A DNA stretch of 64,000 nucleotides, taken from contig CAMAQR010000004.1 in NCBI GenBank assembly GCA_945860375.1, forward strand, positions 87,273-151,272, given 5' to 3'. The notes beneath the pieces are model-generated. The model searched no databases, had not been told where the DNA came from, and was given only the letters and a program-made list of their open reading frames with translations. The position numbers were made by a program, and so were the translations under genes. How positions within the stretch are numbered: position 1 is the first letter of the stretch; each line of letters starts with the position of its first letter. Below, piece after piece: positions 9,060 through 18,179 of this stretch. This stretch comes from Pseudorhodobacter antarcticus. Its GTDB lineage: Bacteria > Pseudomonadota > Alphaproteobacteria > Rhodobacterales > Rhodobacteraceae.

Positions 9060-9592
9060 AAGTCGGACAGATCGGTTGCGATCAGGCCCAGTTCCTTGGC
9101 CGCGGCCAGCGACAGGGTGAGACTGTCCAACCCCCGGTCGGCCTGAAAGCGGCGCACGGCGTTGCGTGTGGCCGCGTCCATCTCGCCCGTCACCGACCCC
9201 AAAAACAACCCGCGCGCCTTCATCGCCCGCTGCAACGAGGCCACAAACTGCACGGTCATGTCAGCGGGGCAGGGGACGCGAAACCAGACCTCTTCGCGCA
9301 GTTGCACGATGCGCTGATGGGTTTTGGTTTGAAACGTGGCGGGAGCGATTGTCCGGCCTGCATCGTCCCGGATCTCTTCGGTCACGACGATTTGTTCGGT
9401 CAATGTTTCGATCACGGCAGGGGTGGTGTCAGAGGCCCAGCAAGCCCCGTCCGGCCCCGGCGGTGGCCCGGCCTTGTCCAGCCGCACCAGTTCAATCCCC
9501 AGATCGGCCCGGCTGGGGGCCGCCACCTGCGTGCCATTGCACCCCGCCAGCATCAGCGCCAGCGCACCACCGAAAAGAACCGTTTTTGTCAT
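9056..9592 (-). CDS. Peptidoglycan-binding lipoprotein
   Basis: The 178-residue protein begins with a lipoprotein signal (hydrophobic stretch, then lipobox LAGC with Cys18), so it is probably lipidated. The C-terminal third (about residues 120-175) matches a PG_binding_1 helical domain, with the typical pattern LFLGSVTGEMDAATRNAVRRFQ followed by a short hydrophobic tail. No hydrolase domain is present, so it is a wall-anchoring protein rather than an enzyme. It is co-transcribed with the HD hydrolase through a four-base overlap; no functional connection between the two is known. Confidence 0.85.
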   Translation of the reverse strand: MTKTVLFGGALALMLAGCNGTQVAAPSRADLGIELVRLDKAGPPPGPDGACWASDTTPAVIETLTEQIVVTEEIRDDAGRTIAPATFQTKTHQRIVQLREEVWFRVPCPADMTVQFVASLQRAMKARGLFLGSVTGEMDAATRNAVRRFQADRGLDSLTLSLAAAKELGLIATDLSDL

Positions 9593-9648
9593 GCCCTGCC
9601 TGAACTGCCGCCCGGTTGCGCCTCGGGCTTTTCAAATGCCAACCATAG

Positions 9649-10098
<450 letters not shown>

Positions 10099-10285
10099 TG
10101 CGGTGGCGGCTGGCGCGGTGCCGTTTGGCTGCGCCAGCGCTTTGCGATCGGCGCTTGGGGGATCGCAGGATCGCTCTGACCACGGCGTCCCGTCGCAACC
10201 TTCCGGCGTGCCTGCCGAGATAATGGTTTGCAGTCACCGCCAGTCTGCCTAAGTTCAAAGGCAAGATTTTGGCACGGATGACATT

Positions 10286-11341
10286 ATGCAAGCACCTCAC
10301 ATGCAACCCGGCAGCGATGTTCCGACACGCGATGGTGAGGTGAAACTTTACCTGTCGCCCGAGGCGCTGACGCAAAGCTGGTTCAATCCGGCGCGCCGGG
10401 TGATTTTTGTCAATGGCATGGACAACAGCCCGGCCGATCACATGGAGGCCGCGCGCGCGGTGTCGCTGTTGCAGGGCTGCCCGGTGATCGGCGTTTTCAA
10501 CAAAAGCAATGGGCTTTGGGGGGATCTGGGGCAATGCGTGGCGGAAAAGCTGCGGCTGTCTGGCATTCAGGCCGGGGTCGGGTTGAGTTTTGACAATTGG
10601 GCGGCGGCGGTCGCGCAACTGTTCCAACTGGCACGCAAGACCTATCCGATGCTGCAAATGACCGATTTTGTCGCCACTCTGGTCGAAGGCAATGCCGCCA
10701 CCCGGTCGCTCTATGGCCTTTTGGCCGGCACGGGCGGGGTGGATCGCAGTAGAACGCCGATCTATTCGCATTCGCAGGGCAACCTGATCACCTCGAACGC
10801 CCTGACGGCTGTGGCAATGGCACTGGGGCCTGCTGCCTTGTCGGGGGTGGAAGTGAACAGTTTCGGCTCTCCGTGCCGGTTCTGGCCGCCAAATATCACA
10901 CGCCACAACCACGCCTTCACGCTGGATCCGGTCAGTTGGCTCGATCTATCGGTTGATCTGTCCAGCTCGAAGATTGGCCATGTCGCCGGCCATGCCTTCA
11001 AGCTTTACATGGGCCTCGACGCCGAATTTGTGGTCAACCGCTTTCGCTTTGGTGGGCTGAGTATGACGGCCAGCATGGACGAAGAGGGGCTGGCGGCGTT
11101 TCTGGTGCAGATCGGCGGCAATGCCCAACGGGTGCGCCGGATCTTTGAACATTTGCGCGACAAGCATTTCACCGACAGTGACGATGTGGCGCTGGCCTAT
11201 GTGCAGGCGGCCCCATTGGCAGTGTTGCAGTCGTTGAAGCGCGCGGACCCCACGGTGATCCCGCTGTTGATCGGTTTGCTCAAGGCGGGCTGGACGGCTG
11301 ACGATGAAAAGGCGGCCATCGCCAAGTTGCAAAAAGTCTAG
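10286..11341 (+). CDS. Alpha/beta-hydrolase-like protein of unknown function
   Basis: I do not recognise a named family for this 351-residue protein. It has no signal peptide. A nucleophile-elbow-like segment, YSHSQGNLI with S163, follows a predicted beta strand and precedes a small-residue helix, as in lipases and esterases. An early segment, FVNGMDNSP near residue 46, could be the oxyanion region. The C-terminal 90 residues are helical and lack obvious motifs. Candidate acid and histidine are present but cannot be assigned. The gene is monocistronic, preceded by 187 bp without a clear promoter, and convergent with the SDR gene. A lipase/thioesterase-like or toxin-like role is possible; function remains open. 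Confidence 0.7.
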   Translation: MQAPHMQPGSDVPTRDGEVKLYLSPEALTQSWFNPARRVIFVNGMDNSPADHMEAARAVSLLQGCPVIGVFNKSNGLWGDLGQCVAEKLRLSGIQAGVGLSFDNWAAAVAQLFQLARKTYPMLQMTDFVATLVEGNAATRSLYGLLAGTGGVDRSRTPIYSHSQGNLITSNALTAVAMALGPAALSGVEVNSFGSPCRFWPPNITRHNHAFTLDPVSWLDLSVDLSSSKIGHVAGHAFKLYMGLDAEFVVNRFRFGGLSMTASMDEEGLAAFLVQIGGNAQRVRRIFEHLRDKHFTDSDDVALAYVQAAPLAVLQSLKRADPTVIPLLIGLLKAGWTADDEKAAIAKLQKV

Positions 11342-11358
11342 CGCCGCTGGCCGCGTGA

Positions 11359-12000
11359 TCAGAACGGCACTGCGTGGCCGGTGTGGTCTTCAAAACACCC
11401 TGTGGTCGCCAGCGACAGGGCCGCGAACCGCGCGGCAAGTCCGTTGGCCGATTGCGCCACGGTGATGTCGGCATCGACACCACCCATATCGGTTTGCACC
11501 CAACCGGGATGATAAATGCCCACCGCCACCCCATCCGCGCTCAGATCGACCGCCAGATTGCGCCCAAGGTTCAACACGGCGGCCTTGGAGGCGCGGTAGA
11601 TGTAGCTTCCCCCCGGCGCTCGGGCGTCCGATCCCATGCTGGACGAGATGATGGCAATCTTGCCATGCACGGCGCGCAACTGCGGCAGCAGGGCCTGAAT
11701 GCAGAGGAAAACGCCGGTCACATTGGTGGCAAAGCCTGCGGCCCAGTCTGCGGGGGCATAGCCGGTGTCCAGCGCGTCACCGGATGCAGGCAAAATCCCC
11801 GCGTTGCAGATGAGCAGATGCAGCGGTCCTTTGACCGCGCGCGCCAGCCCCGCGACAGACTGCGGGTCGGTCACATCCAACGCCAGCATGCCTGCGGTGC
11901 CATCGCGGGCGGTGCCCAGAACTGCGTCGCCTTTGGCGGAATAAAGATCGAACAAAGCCCGGCCAATGCCGCGGTTGGCCCCGGTGATCAGCACGGTCAT
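11359..12000 (-). CDS. Short-chain dehydrogenase/reductase
   Basis: The 213-residue protein is a classical SDR. The Rossmann motif TGANRGIGRALF at the N-terminus binds NAD(P)H, CNAG occurs near residue 80, a serine lies in IISSSMGS, and the catalytic YxxxK is found as YRASK. It is slightly short for the family but complete. It resembles the C-signal/sniffer-like SDR subgroup with an early GANRGIG. Substrate is unknown. The upstream DUF1178 gene ends at the adjacent base, so translation is probably coupled, and the Nudix gene further upstream probably belongs to the same transcript. Confidence 0.9.
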   Translation of the reverse strand: MTVLITGANRGIGRALFDLYSAKGDAVLGTARDGTAGMLALDVTDPQSVAGLARAVKGPLHLLICNAGILPASGDALDTGYAPADWAAGFATNVTGVFLCIQALLPQLRAVHGKIAIISSSMGSDARAPGGSYIYRASKAAVLNLGRNLAVDLSADGVAVGIYHPGWVQTDMGGVDADITVAQSANGLAARFAALSLATTGCFEDHTGHAVPF

Positions 12001-12435
12001 TCAGTTGGTCTTTCGGGTGGGCATGAACGGCAGCGGGGCCACGGGCACACCATCGTTCAGCAAGGCGCGTGCCTCTTCGGGTTTCGCCTCGCCGTAAATC
12101 GACCGCTCATCAATGCTGCCTTCATGCATGCGCCGGGCTTCGGTGACAAAGTTCAGGCCAACATATTCCGAGTTTGCCTCGACCTGACGGCGCATTTCGG
12201 CAAAGGCGGCTTCAACATCATTGGCGGGTTCTGTCAAAGTGGTCTTTTTCGCGCCCTGACCGGCAGTGCGACCCGGACGAACGGCGGGGGCCATCAGGGT
12301 TTTGCTGACGTCACTGTCACCGCAGATTGGGCAGGCCAGATGGCCCGCAAGCTGCAAGCTGGCAAAAGCTTCGGCTGATTGAAACCAGCTGTCGAAATCG
12401 TGGAATTTGGGGCAGCGCAGGGAATAGCGGATCAT
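12001..12435 (-). CDS. DUF1178 zinc-ribbon-like protein
   Basis: The 144-residue protein begins MIRYSLRCPKFHDFDSWF and has a CPICG motif near residue 36, the usual DUF1178 layout. The paired cysteines suggest a zinc ribbon, although the family has no defined function. The middle holds a helical region with conserved EANSEYVGLNF, followed by a short Pro-rich C-terminus. The family is widespread in alphaproteobacteria. It sits between Nudix and SDR genes, abutting the latter, which does not reveal a role. Confidence 0.9.
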   Translation of the reverse strand: MIRYSLRCPKFHDFDSWFQSAEAFASLQLAGHLACPICGDSDVSKTLMAPAVRPGRTAGQGAKKTTLTEPANDVEAAFAEMRRQVEANSEYVGLNFVTEARRMHEGSIDERSIYGEAKPEEARALLNDGVPVAPLPFMPTRKTN

Positions 12436-12486
12436 CAGAGGACCCTTGTTCTGGACAGTTCACACCTAGTCACGCTGCGCCTTAAA

Positions 12487-12969
12487 TCAAGCCGTTACAA
12501 GCGCGGTCACAGGCCCCACGCCGTCGGACAGGCTTGCCAACAGATGACGCAGTTCTGGTTCAATGACCTTGCGCGCGGCCTTTTCAGCAGAAAACCACTT
12601 GCGGCGGCGCTGCCCGCGTTCCGGGAACTTGTCTTTCATCTTGGCCACGCGCAGCGCAAACACCTCAACCCGGCAGGACACGGATGGCTTTGGGCACATC
12701 ACTTTGTCATAGTGGAAAAGCCCAATGCCAGCCTCGGCCGCGGCGCCTTCTACCCCGGCCTCTTCCCAGGCTTCACGCGTCGCAGTTTGCGCCGGGGTCA
12801 ACCCGTCCATCGGCCAGCCCTTGGGGATCACCCAGCGTCCGGTGTCGCGCGAGGTGATCAGCAACACCTCAACCTTGCTGCGGTGCAGGCGCCAGCAGAC
12901 GGCGCCGTATTGAACGGAGCAATCGGCAGGGATGGGTTTGGCCGGGGCCAAAGGAAGGCTTTGTTTCAT
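12487..12969 (-). CDS. Nudix hydrolase
   Basis: The 160-residue protein has a Nudix fold with the diagnostic box in GLTPAQTATREAWEEAGV (about residues 56-73), including the REAWEEAG metal-binding core. An antiparallel sheet with VLLITSRDTGRWVIPKGWP precedes it, the pattern of the MutT/DIPP-like group that hydrolyses diphosphoinositol or dinucleoside polyphosphates. The exact substrate cannot be read from sequence. It heads the minus-strand group with DUF1178 and SDR after a 51-bp gap. The divergent histone-deacetylase-like gene is 187 bp away; no further feature is seen in that spacer. Confidence 0.92.
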   Translation of the reverse strand: MKQSLPLAPAKPIPADCSVQYGAVCWRLHRSKVEVLLITSRDTGRWVIPKGWPMDGLTPAQTATREAWEEAGVEGAAAEAGIGLFHYDKVMCPKPSVSCRVEVFALRVAKMKDKFPERGQRRRKWFSAEKAARKVIEPELRHLLASLSDGVGPVTALVTA

Positions 12970-13156
12970 ATTGGGGGCCTGTCGGGCATTGTTTTTGCAG
13001 CGGGTGTTTTTGGCAGGGCCAATCTGGGCCCATGCGGTTGTTTTTTCATCTGTCGCACACCCAAAGGGATTTGCCCAGATGCCGCAAGATCACGATTGCA
13101 GGTGTTGCCCGATCCAGGCGGCGCGCTACTGTCTGGTTGCGGGAATGGGGACAAAT

Positions 13157-14263
13157 ATGACACAAATTGGCCCGCTTCTGATCGGATCAGAGGTTTATCG
13201 CGGCTCCAGCTATGGCGGACAACATCCGCTGCGGGTGCCGCGCGTGTCAACGGTGCTGGACCTGTGCGGCGCCATGGGCTGGTTGCACCAAACGCAGTAC
13301 CGCACCAGCCCGCGCGCCAAGGCAAAGGCGCTGACCGCCTGGCACACGCCCGATTACATCGCGGCGTTGCAGGCCGCCGAGGCGCAGGGCACGGTCAGCG
13401 ACGCCGTGCGGGCGCGCCATCATCTGGGCACAGTGTCAAACCCGGTCTTCGCCGACATGTTCCGCCGCCCTGCCACCGGAGCCGGGGGGGTGCTGCTGGC
13501 TGCCGAGTTGCTGGCCTCGGCCCGTTCGGGTGCCGTGCATGTGCCGGGCGGTGGCACCCATCATGGCTTGCCGGACCGGGCGAACGGGTTTTGCTATCTG
13601 AACGATCCGGTCTTGGGCATTCTGGCCCTGCGTCGCGCCGGGCTGCGGGTGGCCTATGTCGACATTGATGCCCATCACGCCGACGGGGTCGAACATGCGT
13701 TTTCCGGCGATCCCGACGTGCTGTTGATCTCGGTGCATGAAGAGGGGCGCTGGCCCTTTACCGGGGCTTTGGGCGTTGTGGGCAATTGCGTCAACCTGCC
13801 GGTGCCGCGTGGCTACAACGACACCGAGGCGCGGGCGGTGCTGCAGGGGTTGATCCTGCCGCGCGTGGCCGCGCACCGTGCCGATGTGGTGGTGTTGCAG
13901 GCGGGGGCGGACAGTTTGACCGAAGACCCGCTGTCGCGGCTGTGCCTGTCCAACAACGCCTATCGCGCGGTCTTGGCGGGGTTGCGCGCGTTGGCCCCGC
14001 GGGTGCTGCTGTTGGGCGGCGGCGGCTATAATCCGTGGACGGTGGGGCGGTGCTGGGCGGTTTTATGGGCGGATCTGGCGGGTTACGCGGTGCCTGCGGT
14101 GCTGCCTGAAGCCGCAACGGCCGTTCTGCGCGGTTTGCATTGGGGTGGCGGTGGTCGCGCGGCCCCGGATGCCGCTTTGCTGACCACTTTGGCCGACGTG
14201 CCGCGCGAAGGCCCGCTGCGGTCAGAGATCACCGCGCGCCTTGCAGCCTTGGCCAAGGGATAG
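13157..14263 (+). CDS. Histone-deacetylase-family (AcuC/amidohydrolase-like) deacetylase
   Basis: The 368-residue protein belongs to the class I/II deacetylase (arginase-like) superfamily. Visible signatures are the paired histidines of GGGTHHGLPDRANGFCY, the zinc ligands in VDIDAHHADGV (Asp-x-His), and a second Asp in VLQAGADSLTEDPL, with the glycine-rich loop GGGGY near the end. All are intact, so it should be a Zn-dependent deacetylase acting on acetyl-lysine, acetylpolyamine or similar amides. The start at ATG 13157 yields MTQIGPLLIG; a longer reading extends 75 codons upstream without family similarity. The convergent neighbour is waaA. The polyamine-type ABC block lies close by, which makes acetylpolyamine an untested idea. 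Confidence 0.9.
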   Translation: MTQIGPLLIGSEVYRGSSYGGQHPLRVPRVSTVLDLCGAMGWLHQTQYRTSPRAKAKALTAWHTPDYIAALQAAEAQGTVSDAVRARHHLGTVSNPVFADMFRRPATGAGGVLLAAELLASARSGAVHVPGGGTHHGLPDRANGFCYLNDPVLGILALRRAGLRVAYVDIDAHHADGVEHAFSGDPDVLLISVHEEGRWPFTGALGVVGNCVNLPVPRGYNDTEARAVLQGLILPRVAAHRADVVVLQAGADSLTEDPLSRLCLSNNAYRAVLAGLRALAPRVLLLGGGGYNPWTVGRCWAVLWADLAGYAVPAVLPEAATAVLRGLHWGGGGRAAPDAALLTTLADVPREGPLRSEITARLAALAKG

Positions 14264-14313
14264 CATCGGGCCTGCCTCTTTCCGATGATTGCAACTGGCG
14301 GCCAACCTTGTGT

Positions 14314-15525
14314 TTATCGCGGAACAGCCGCCACAATCGCCGCCACCAAAGCCGCCGGATCGCCCTGCGGCCGCAAGACATTCGTTGCCATTTCCGCCAT
14401 CTGCGCCTGTCGTGCCGCATCCATGCCCGCCAGCGCCTGCGCCAGTGTTGCCTTCGTCACCGCCAAGGCCCCCCCCGCCGCATCCAGAGCCGCAAAGGGG
14501 GCTGCGAAATTCGCCACTGACGGGCCGTGCAAAATCGTCGCGCTGTGCCGCGCAGGCTCCCAAGGCGTATGCCCCCCCTTGTCGGCAAAGGTGCCGCCAA
14601 TGATGCAGACGCCAGCCATCGCGTACCAATGATCCATCTCGCCCATCGTATCGGCCAGATGCACCGGCGTTGCCGCATCGGGCACCGCGCCCTTGGATCG
14701 CTGCGCAAAGGCCAGCCCGCGCGCGGCAATCAGCGCCGCAATCTCGGCCGCCCGGCGCGGATGGCGGGGCGCAAGGATCAGATGATCGAACTGCCCGCGC
14801 GTGGCAGCAAAGGCGTCGAGTATCAGCGCCTCTTCGCCCTCATGGGTCGAGGCTGCCAGCAAGACCCGCGCCCGCGGGGCAGGGGTGGCAAAGGGCAGCG
14901 ACAGCGCATCGCCCGCGCCGAAAGCCTTCAACGCCAGCACCGGACCCGCCGCCGCCAAGGGCAGCCCCAAACCACGCAGGCGGGCCAAGGAGGCCTGATC
15001 CTGCGCCGATAGCCACGTCACCCGCGCCAGCGTTTGCGCCATGATCCGCCGCACCTTGCCCCAGCGCGCGGCGGAACGGGCCGACAGCCGCGCGCCGATC
15101 ACCAGCACCGGAATGCCCTTCGCATGGGCCGCCGCGATGCGCTGCGGCCACAGCTCATTCTCGATGATCACCAAAGTGCGCGGTTGCCAGCGGCGCAAGA
15201 CGCGGTCGACCGCCCCGCCTGTGTCCAGTGGCGCAAGTGCCACCACCACACCCGGCAGGCCCCAGCCCGCGACCATCGCCCGCGCCGAGCCCGTGTTCAC
15301 CGTGACCAGCACCTGCAAACCGGGCCGCGCCGCCAATATGTCGCGCAGCACCCAAGCCGCCGAGGCCAACTCGCCATTGGACGCGCCGTGCAGCCAGATC
15401 GCAGGGCCCAAAACCGGAGGCGCCCCCAACCCCAGCCGCTCTGACAGCGGCCCCTTGCGCTGCAAGGCCAGCGTCAGCAGCACAAAAGGCAGGGCCAAAG
15501 CCATCAATATCCGGTAAATCAGCAT
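14314..15525 (-). CDS. waaA: 3-deoxy-D-manno-octulosonic acid (Kdo) transferase
   Basis: This 403-residue GT-B glycosyltransferase adds Kdo from CMP-Kdo to lipid IVA at the cytoplasmic face of the inner membrane, a step of lipopolysaccharide core synthesis. An N-terminal membrane-associated helix is present (residues 3-20). Then come the acceptor-site segment WLHGASNGEL (the GEL motif), the ENELWPQRI motif in the N-terminal domain, and the C-terminal GGTFADKGGHTPWEP region that contacts the donor. Length is a little below the E. coli enzyme. ATG 15525 is chosen because it gives the normal N-terminus; a longer reading to 15825 has no similarity. It follows an amidase by 53 bp. Confidence 0.92.
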   Translation of the reverse strand: MLIYRILMALALPFVLLTLALQRKGPLSERLGLGAPPVLGPAIWLHGASNGELASAAWVLRDILAARPGLQVLVTVNTGSARAMVAGWGLPGVVVALAPLDTGGAVDRVLRRWQPRTLVIIENELWPQRIAAAHAKGIPVLVIGARLSARSAARWGKVRRIMAQTLARVTWLSAQDQASLARLRGLGLPLAAAGPVLALKAFGAGDALSLPFATPAPRARVLLAASTHEGEEALILDAFAATRGQFDHLILAPRHPRRAAEIAALIAARGLAFAQRSKGAVPDAATPVHLADTMGEMDHWYAMAGVCIIGGTFADKGGHTPWEPARHSATILHGPSVANFAAPFAALDAAGGALAVTKATLAQALAGMDAARQAQMAEMATNVLRPQGDPAALVAAIVAAVPR

Positions 15526-15578
15526 CGCGCCCCCCCCTCCCATGTGATTAGGCGGCCCCAACCTGCACCGCAAGCGGG

Positions 15579-16988
15579 CTATAGGGCGGGGGGGCGCCGA
15601 CCCGGCCAGTCCGTGGCCAGATGATAGGCCTGCCCCATGGCCAGAACGGTCGCATCCGCACCCACCGCTCCGGCGATCTGCATCCCCATCGGCAAGCCTT
15701 GCGGCCCAAACCCCACCGGAACCGACAGCGCCGGCAGGCCGATCAGGCTGACCGGGATCACAACCTCCATCCAGCGGTGATAGGTGTCCATCGCCACGCC
15801 GTTGATGCTGGCAGGCCAGCGCCATTCCACCGGAAACGGCCAGACCTGCGCCGAGGGCAACACCACCGCATCATACCGGGTGAACAGTCGCGCCATATGG
15901 GCGTAATAGCGGCTGCGGATGGTGCTGGCCTCATAGACCATCTGCGCCGTCAGACCCTGACCCTGCTCGATCTCCCAGATGGTTTCCGGCTTGATCTGCG
16001 CCCGTTTCACCGGATCATCATAGAGCGCCTTCATGCCGCCCGCGTTCAGCATGGCGCGCAGTGTGGTCCAGGCCCGCCACAACTGCGCGGCGGGGAAGGG
16101 CGGCGCAATGGCCTCCACATGCGCGCCCAACGCTTCGAACACGGCCAACCCGGCCTCGCAAAGCGGCAAAATCCCCGGCTCAATCGGATAGGCCCCGCCC
16201 CAATCGCCTGCCCAAGCGATGCGCCTGCCCTTCAGGTCGATGTCAAGCGGGCTGCCGAAATCCGCCCCCGCACGCCCGAATGGCACCTCGGGGTTCACCC
16301 CTGCCTGCACCGTCAGCAACCGCGCCACATCTTCAACCGTGCGCCCCATCGGGCCTTCGGTGGACAGTGTCGCCAGAAAACGGTCGCCCTCGGCATCGGC
16401 GGGCACCAGACCCCAGGTCGGGCGAAAGCCGTAAACATTGCAAAACGCCGCCGGATTGCGCAAAGACCCCATCATATCGGACCCGTCCGCCACCGGCAGC
16501 ATCCCGGTGGCCAAACCCGCCGCTGCGCCGCCTGACGACCCGCCCGCCGTCAGCGCCAGATCATAGGGATTGCGCGTCACGCCATGCACCGGGTTGAAGG
16601 AATGGCTGCCATGCCCCCATTCCGGCGTGTTGGTCTTGCCGATAAAGATCGCGCCCGCCCGGCGCATCCGGGCCGCCAGAAGATCATCCTTGTCGGGAAT
16701 GAAATCGGCAAACAAAGGCGAGCCCCAGGTCGTCCGCAACCCTTTTGTTGCGCATAAATCCTTCACCGCCATCGGCAGCCCATGCAGCCAGCCCACAGGC
16801 TCTGCATCATCCGCCGCCCGGGCCTCAGCCATCAGCGACTCGCGGTCACGCAACGACACCACCGCATTCACCGCCCCGTTCCTCGCCGCAACACGGTCCA
16901 GATGCGCCGCCATCACCTCCGAAGGCGCCACCTTGCGCGCCGCAATACGCCGCGACAGATCAGAGGCCGACAGTTCCGTCAAACCCAT
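15579..16988 (-). CDS. Amidase-signature hydrolase (second of two in this block)
   Basis: The 469-residue enzyme carries the amidase signature. The Ser-cisSer-Lys triad is visible: lysine in MAVKDL, the glycine-rich loop [17 protein letters not shown] with the two catalytic serines, and DGSDMMGSLRNPAAFC. It hydrolyses an amide to acid and ammonia in the cytoplasm; the substrate cannot be told from sequence. ATG 16988 is preferred over the longer 17045 start because family similarity begins at MGLTELSASDLSRRI. It lies downstream of the ABC transporter genes on the same strand, separated from the binding-protein gene by 143 bp with a strong hairpin, and shares its fold with the amidase at the other end of the block. 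Confidence 0.92.
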   Translation of the reverse strand: MGLTELSASDLSRRIAARKVAPSEVMAAHLDRVAARNGAVNAVVSLRDRESLMAEARAADDAEPVGWLHGLPMAVKDLCATKGLRTTWGSPLFADFIPDKDDLLAARMRRAGAIFIGKTNTPEWGHGSHSFNPVHGVTRNPYDLALTAGGSSGGAAAGLATGMLPVADGSDMMGSLRNPAAFCNVYGFRPTWGLVPADAEGDRFLATLSTEGPMGRTVEDVARLLTVQAGVNPEVPFGRAGADFGSPLDIDLKGRRIAWAGDWGGAYPIEPGILPLCEAGLAVFEALGAHVEAIAPPFPAAQLWRAWTTLRAMLNAGGMKALYDDPVKRAQIKPETIWEIEQGQGLTAQMVYEASTIRSRYYAHMARLFTRYDAVVLPSAQVWPFPVEWRWPASINGVAMDTYHRWMEVVIPVSLIGLPALSVPVGFGPQGLPMGMQIAGAVGADATVLAMGQAYHLATDWPGRRPPAL

Positions 16989-17095
16989 CGCAAGCCCTTT
17001 CACATTGGCCCAAATATCCGCGGGGGCAGAATTTGCCCTGCGCAAATGCGACAGGGGGCGGCAGCCCCCCGCCGCGCGTCAGCGCTTATGGAAAT

Positions 17096-17122
17096 GGCGC
17101 GGGGGCTTTTCGCCCCCGCGCC
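17096..17122 (-). promoter_or_regulatory. Strong intercistronic hairpin after the binding-protein gene
   Basis: An 11-bp perfect stem (GGCGCGGGGGC / GCCCCCGCGCC) with a five-base loop sits nine bases past the stop of the solute-binding gene. No U-tract follows on the minus strand, so it may stabilise the upstream message or partly reduce readthrough to the amidase. A smaller GGGGGC.../GCCCCC pair lies at 17054-17068. Confidence 0.55.
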
Positions 17123-17131
17123 GCCGCTGGA

Positions 17132-18157
17132 TCACTTCTGCAATTCGGTCCAGATCGCGGTCATGTATTCCCGCGATTTTTCGCTGCAGGTCGGCAAGAA
17201 GACACCGTTGGCCTTGTGCTCTTCGGGGATGATCACTTCGGGAGCAGTCGCCATCGCGGGGTCCATGAAGGGTTCGGACCCGGTGATCCCGTTGGCGTAT
17301 TTGGCAAAGTTCGAGATCAGCGCCGCATTCTCGGGCTTCAGGATGAACTCCATGAAGGCATAGGCTTCTTCGACGTTCTGCGCGTCCTTCAGCAGCATGA
17401 CAGAGTCCATCCAAAGGGTGTAGCCTTCCTTGGGATAGCCGTAAGCCACGGTCGGCACCGCCCCGCGGATGCGCATGGTCGAGCCGTTCCAGTTCACGCT
17501 CGCCGCCCAGTCCTTGTTCGACATCTTTTCTGTCGCGCCGTAATCCATGGCGATCCAGTTCGGCTTGGCCGCCATCAGCCCGTCGCGGACCTTTTTCAGC
17601 ACCTCAAGGTCTTCGCTGCAAGGCTCCCCGCCGTAGTACATCGTCGCCAGGGTGACGATATCCATCATCTCGGGCACGATGTTGATCTTGCCCTTCAACT
17701 CGTCCGGAACCTCCAGCCAGACGGCGCTGGTGTTGATGTCACCGGCGTAGACCGCAGTATCGACTGCAATCCCCACGGTCCCCCACTGCCACGGGATCGA
17801 GGTGGTGCGGCCTGCGTCCCAAGCCACATCCTTCCATTCCGGCGCAATGTTGCCATGGCTTGGCAGCTTGGTCAGGTCCAAGGGCACCGTCAGACCCTTT
17901 TCGTTGAAGATGCTTACATAGTTGGCCGATGGCACGACAAGGTCAAAGCCGGCACCGCCCGCCTCGATCTTGGCCAGGGCCACGTCATTGCTGTCATAGT
18001 CGGTGACCGTGACTTTGATGCCGGTCTCGGCCTCGAACTTCGTCAGCAGCTCTGGGTTGGTGTAGTTGCCCCAGTTGTAAAGTTGCAAAACCCCTTCGGC
18101 CGAGGCCAGGCCAGTGGTGGCCATCAGAAGGGCGGTTGCCGTCATCAATCTATTCAT
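17132..18157 (-). CDS. PotD/PotF-type ABC transporter solute-binding protein
   Basis: The 341-residue protein has a Sec signal peptide ending LASA/EGVL and a type II periplasmic binding fold like spermidine/putrescine receptors: LYNWGNYTNPELLTKFEAETGIKV at the mature N-terminus, TDYDSNDVALAKI, and PSANYVSIFNEKGL. The family binds polyamines or related cationic and amide ligands. Ligand-determining residues cannot be assigned with confidence. It is the last of four transporter genes, 22 bp after the inner permease. Flanking amidases suggest the ligand could be an amide or acylated amine. Confidence 0.93.
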   Translation of the reverse strand: MNRLMTATALLMATTGLASAEGVLQLYNWGNYTNPELLTKFEAETGIKVTVTDYDSNDVALAKIEAGGAGFDLVVPSANYVSIFNEKGLTVPLDLTKLPSHGNIAPEWKDVAWDAGRTTSIPWQWGTVGIAVDTAVYAGDINTSAVWLEVPDELKGKINIVPEMMDIVTLATMYYGGEPCSEDLEVLKKVRDGLMAAKPNWIAMDYGATEKMSNKDWAASVNWNGSTMRIRGAVPTVAYGYPKEGYTLWMDSVMLLKDAQNVEEAYAFMEFILKPENAALISNFAKYANGITGSEPFMDPAMATAPEVIIPEEHKANGVFLPTCSEKSREYMTAIWTELQK

Positions 18158-18179
18158 CAGAAGTCTCCCGGTTGGTTGG

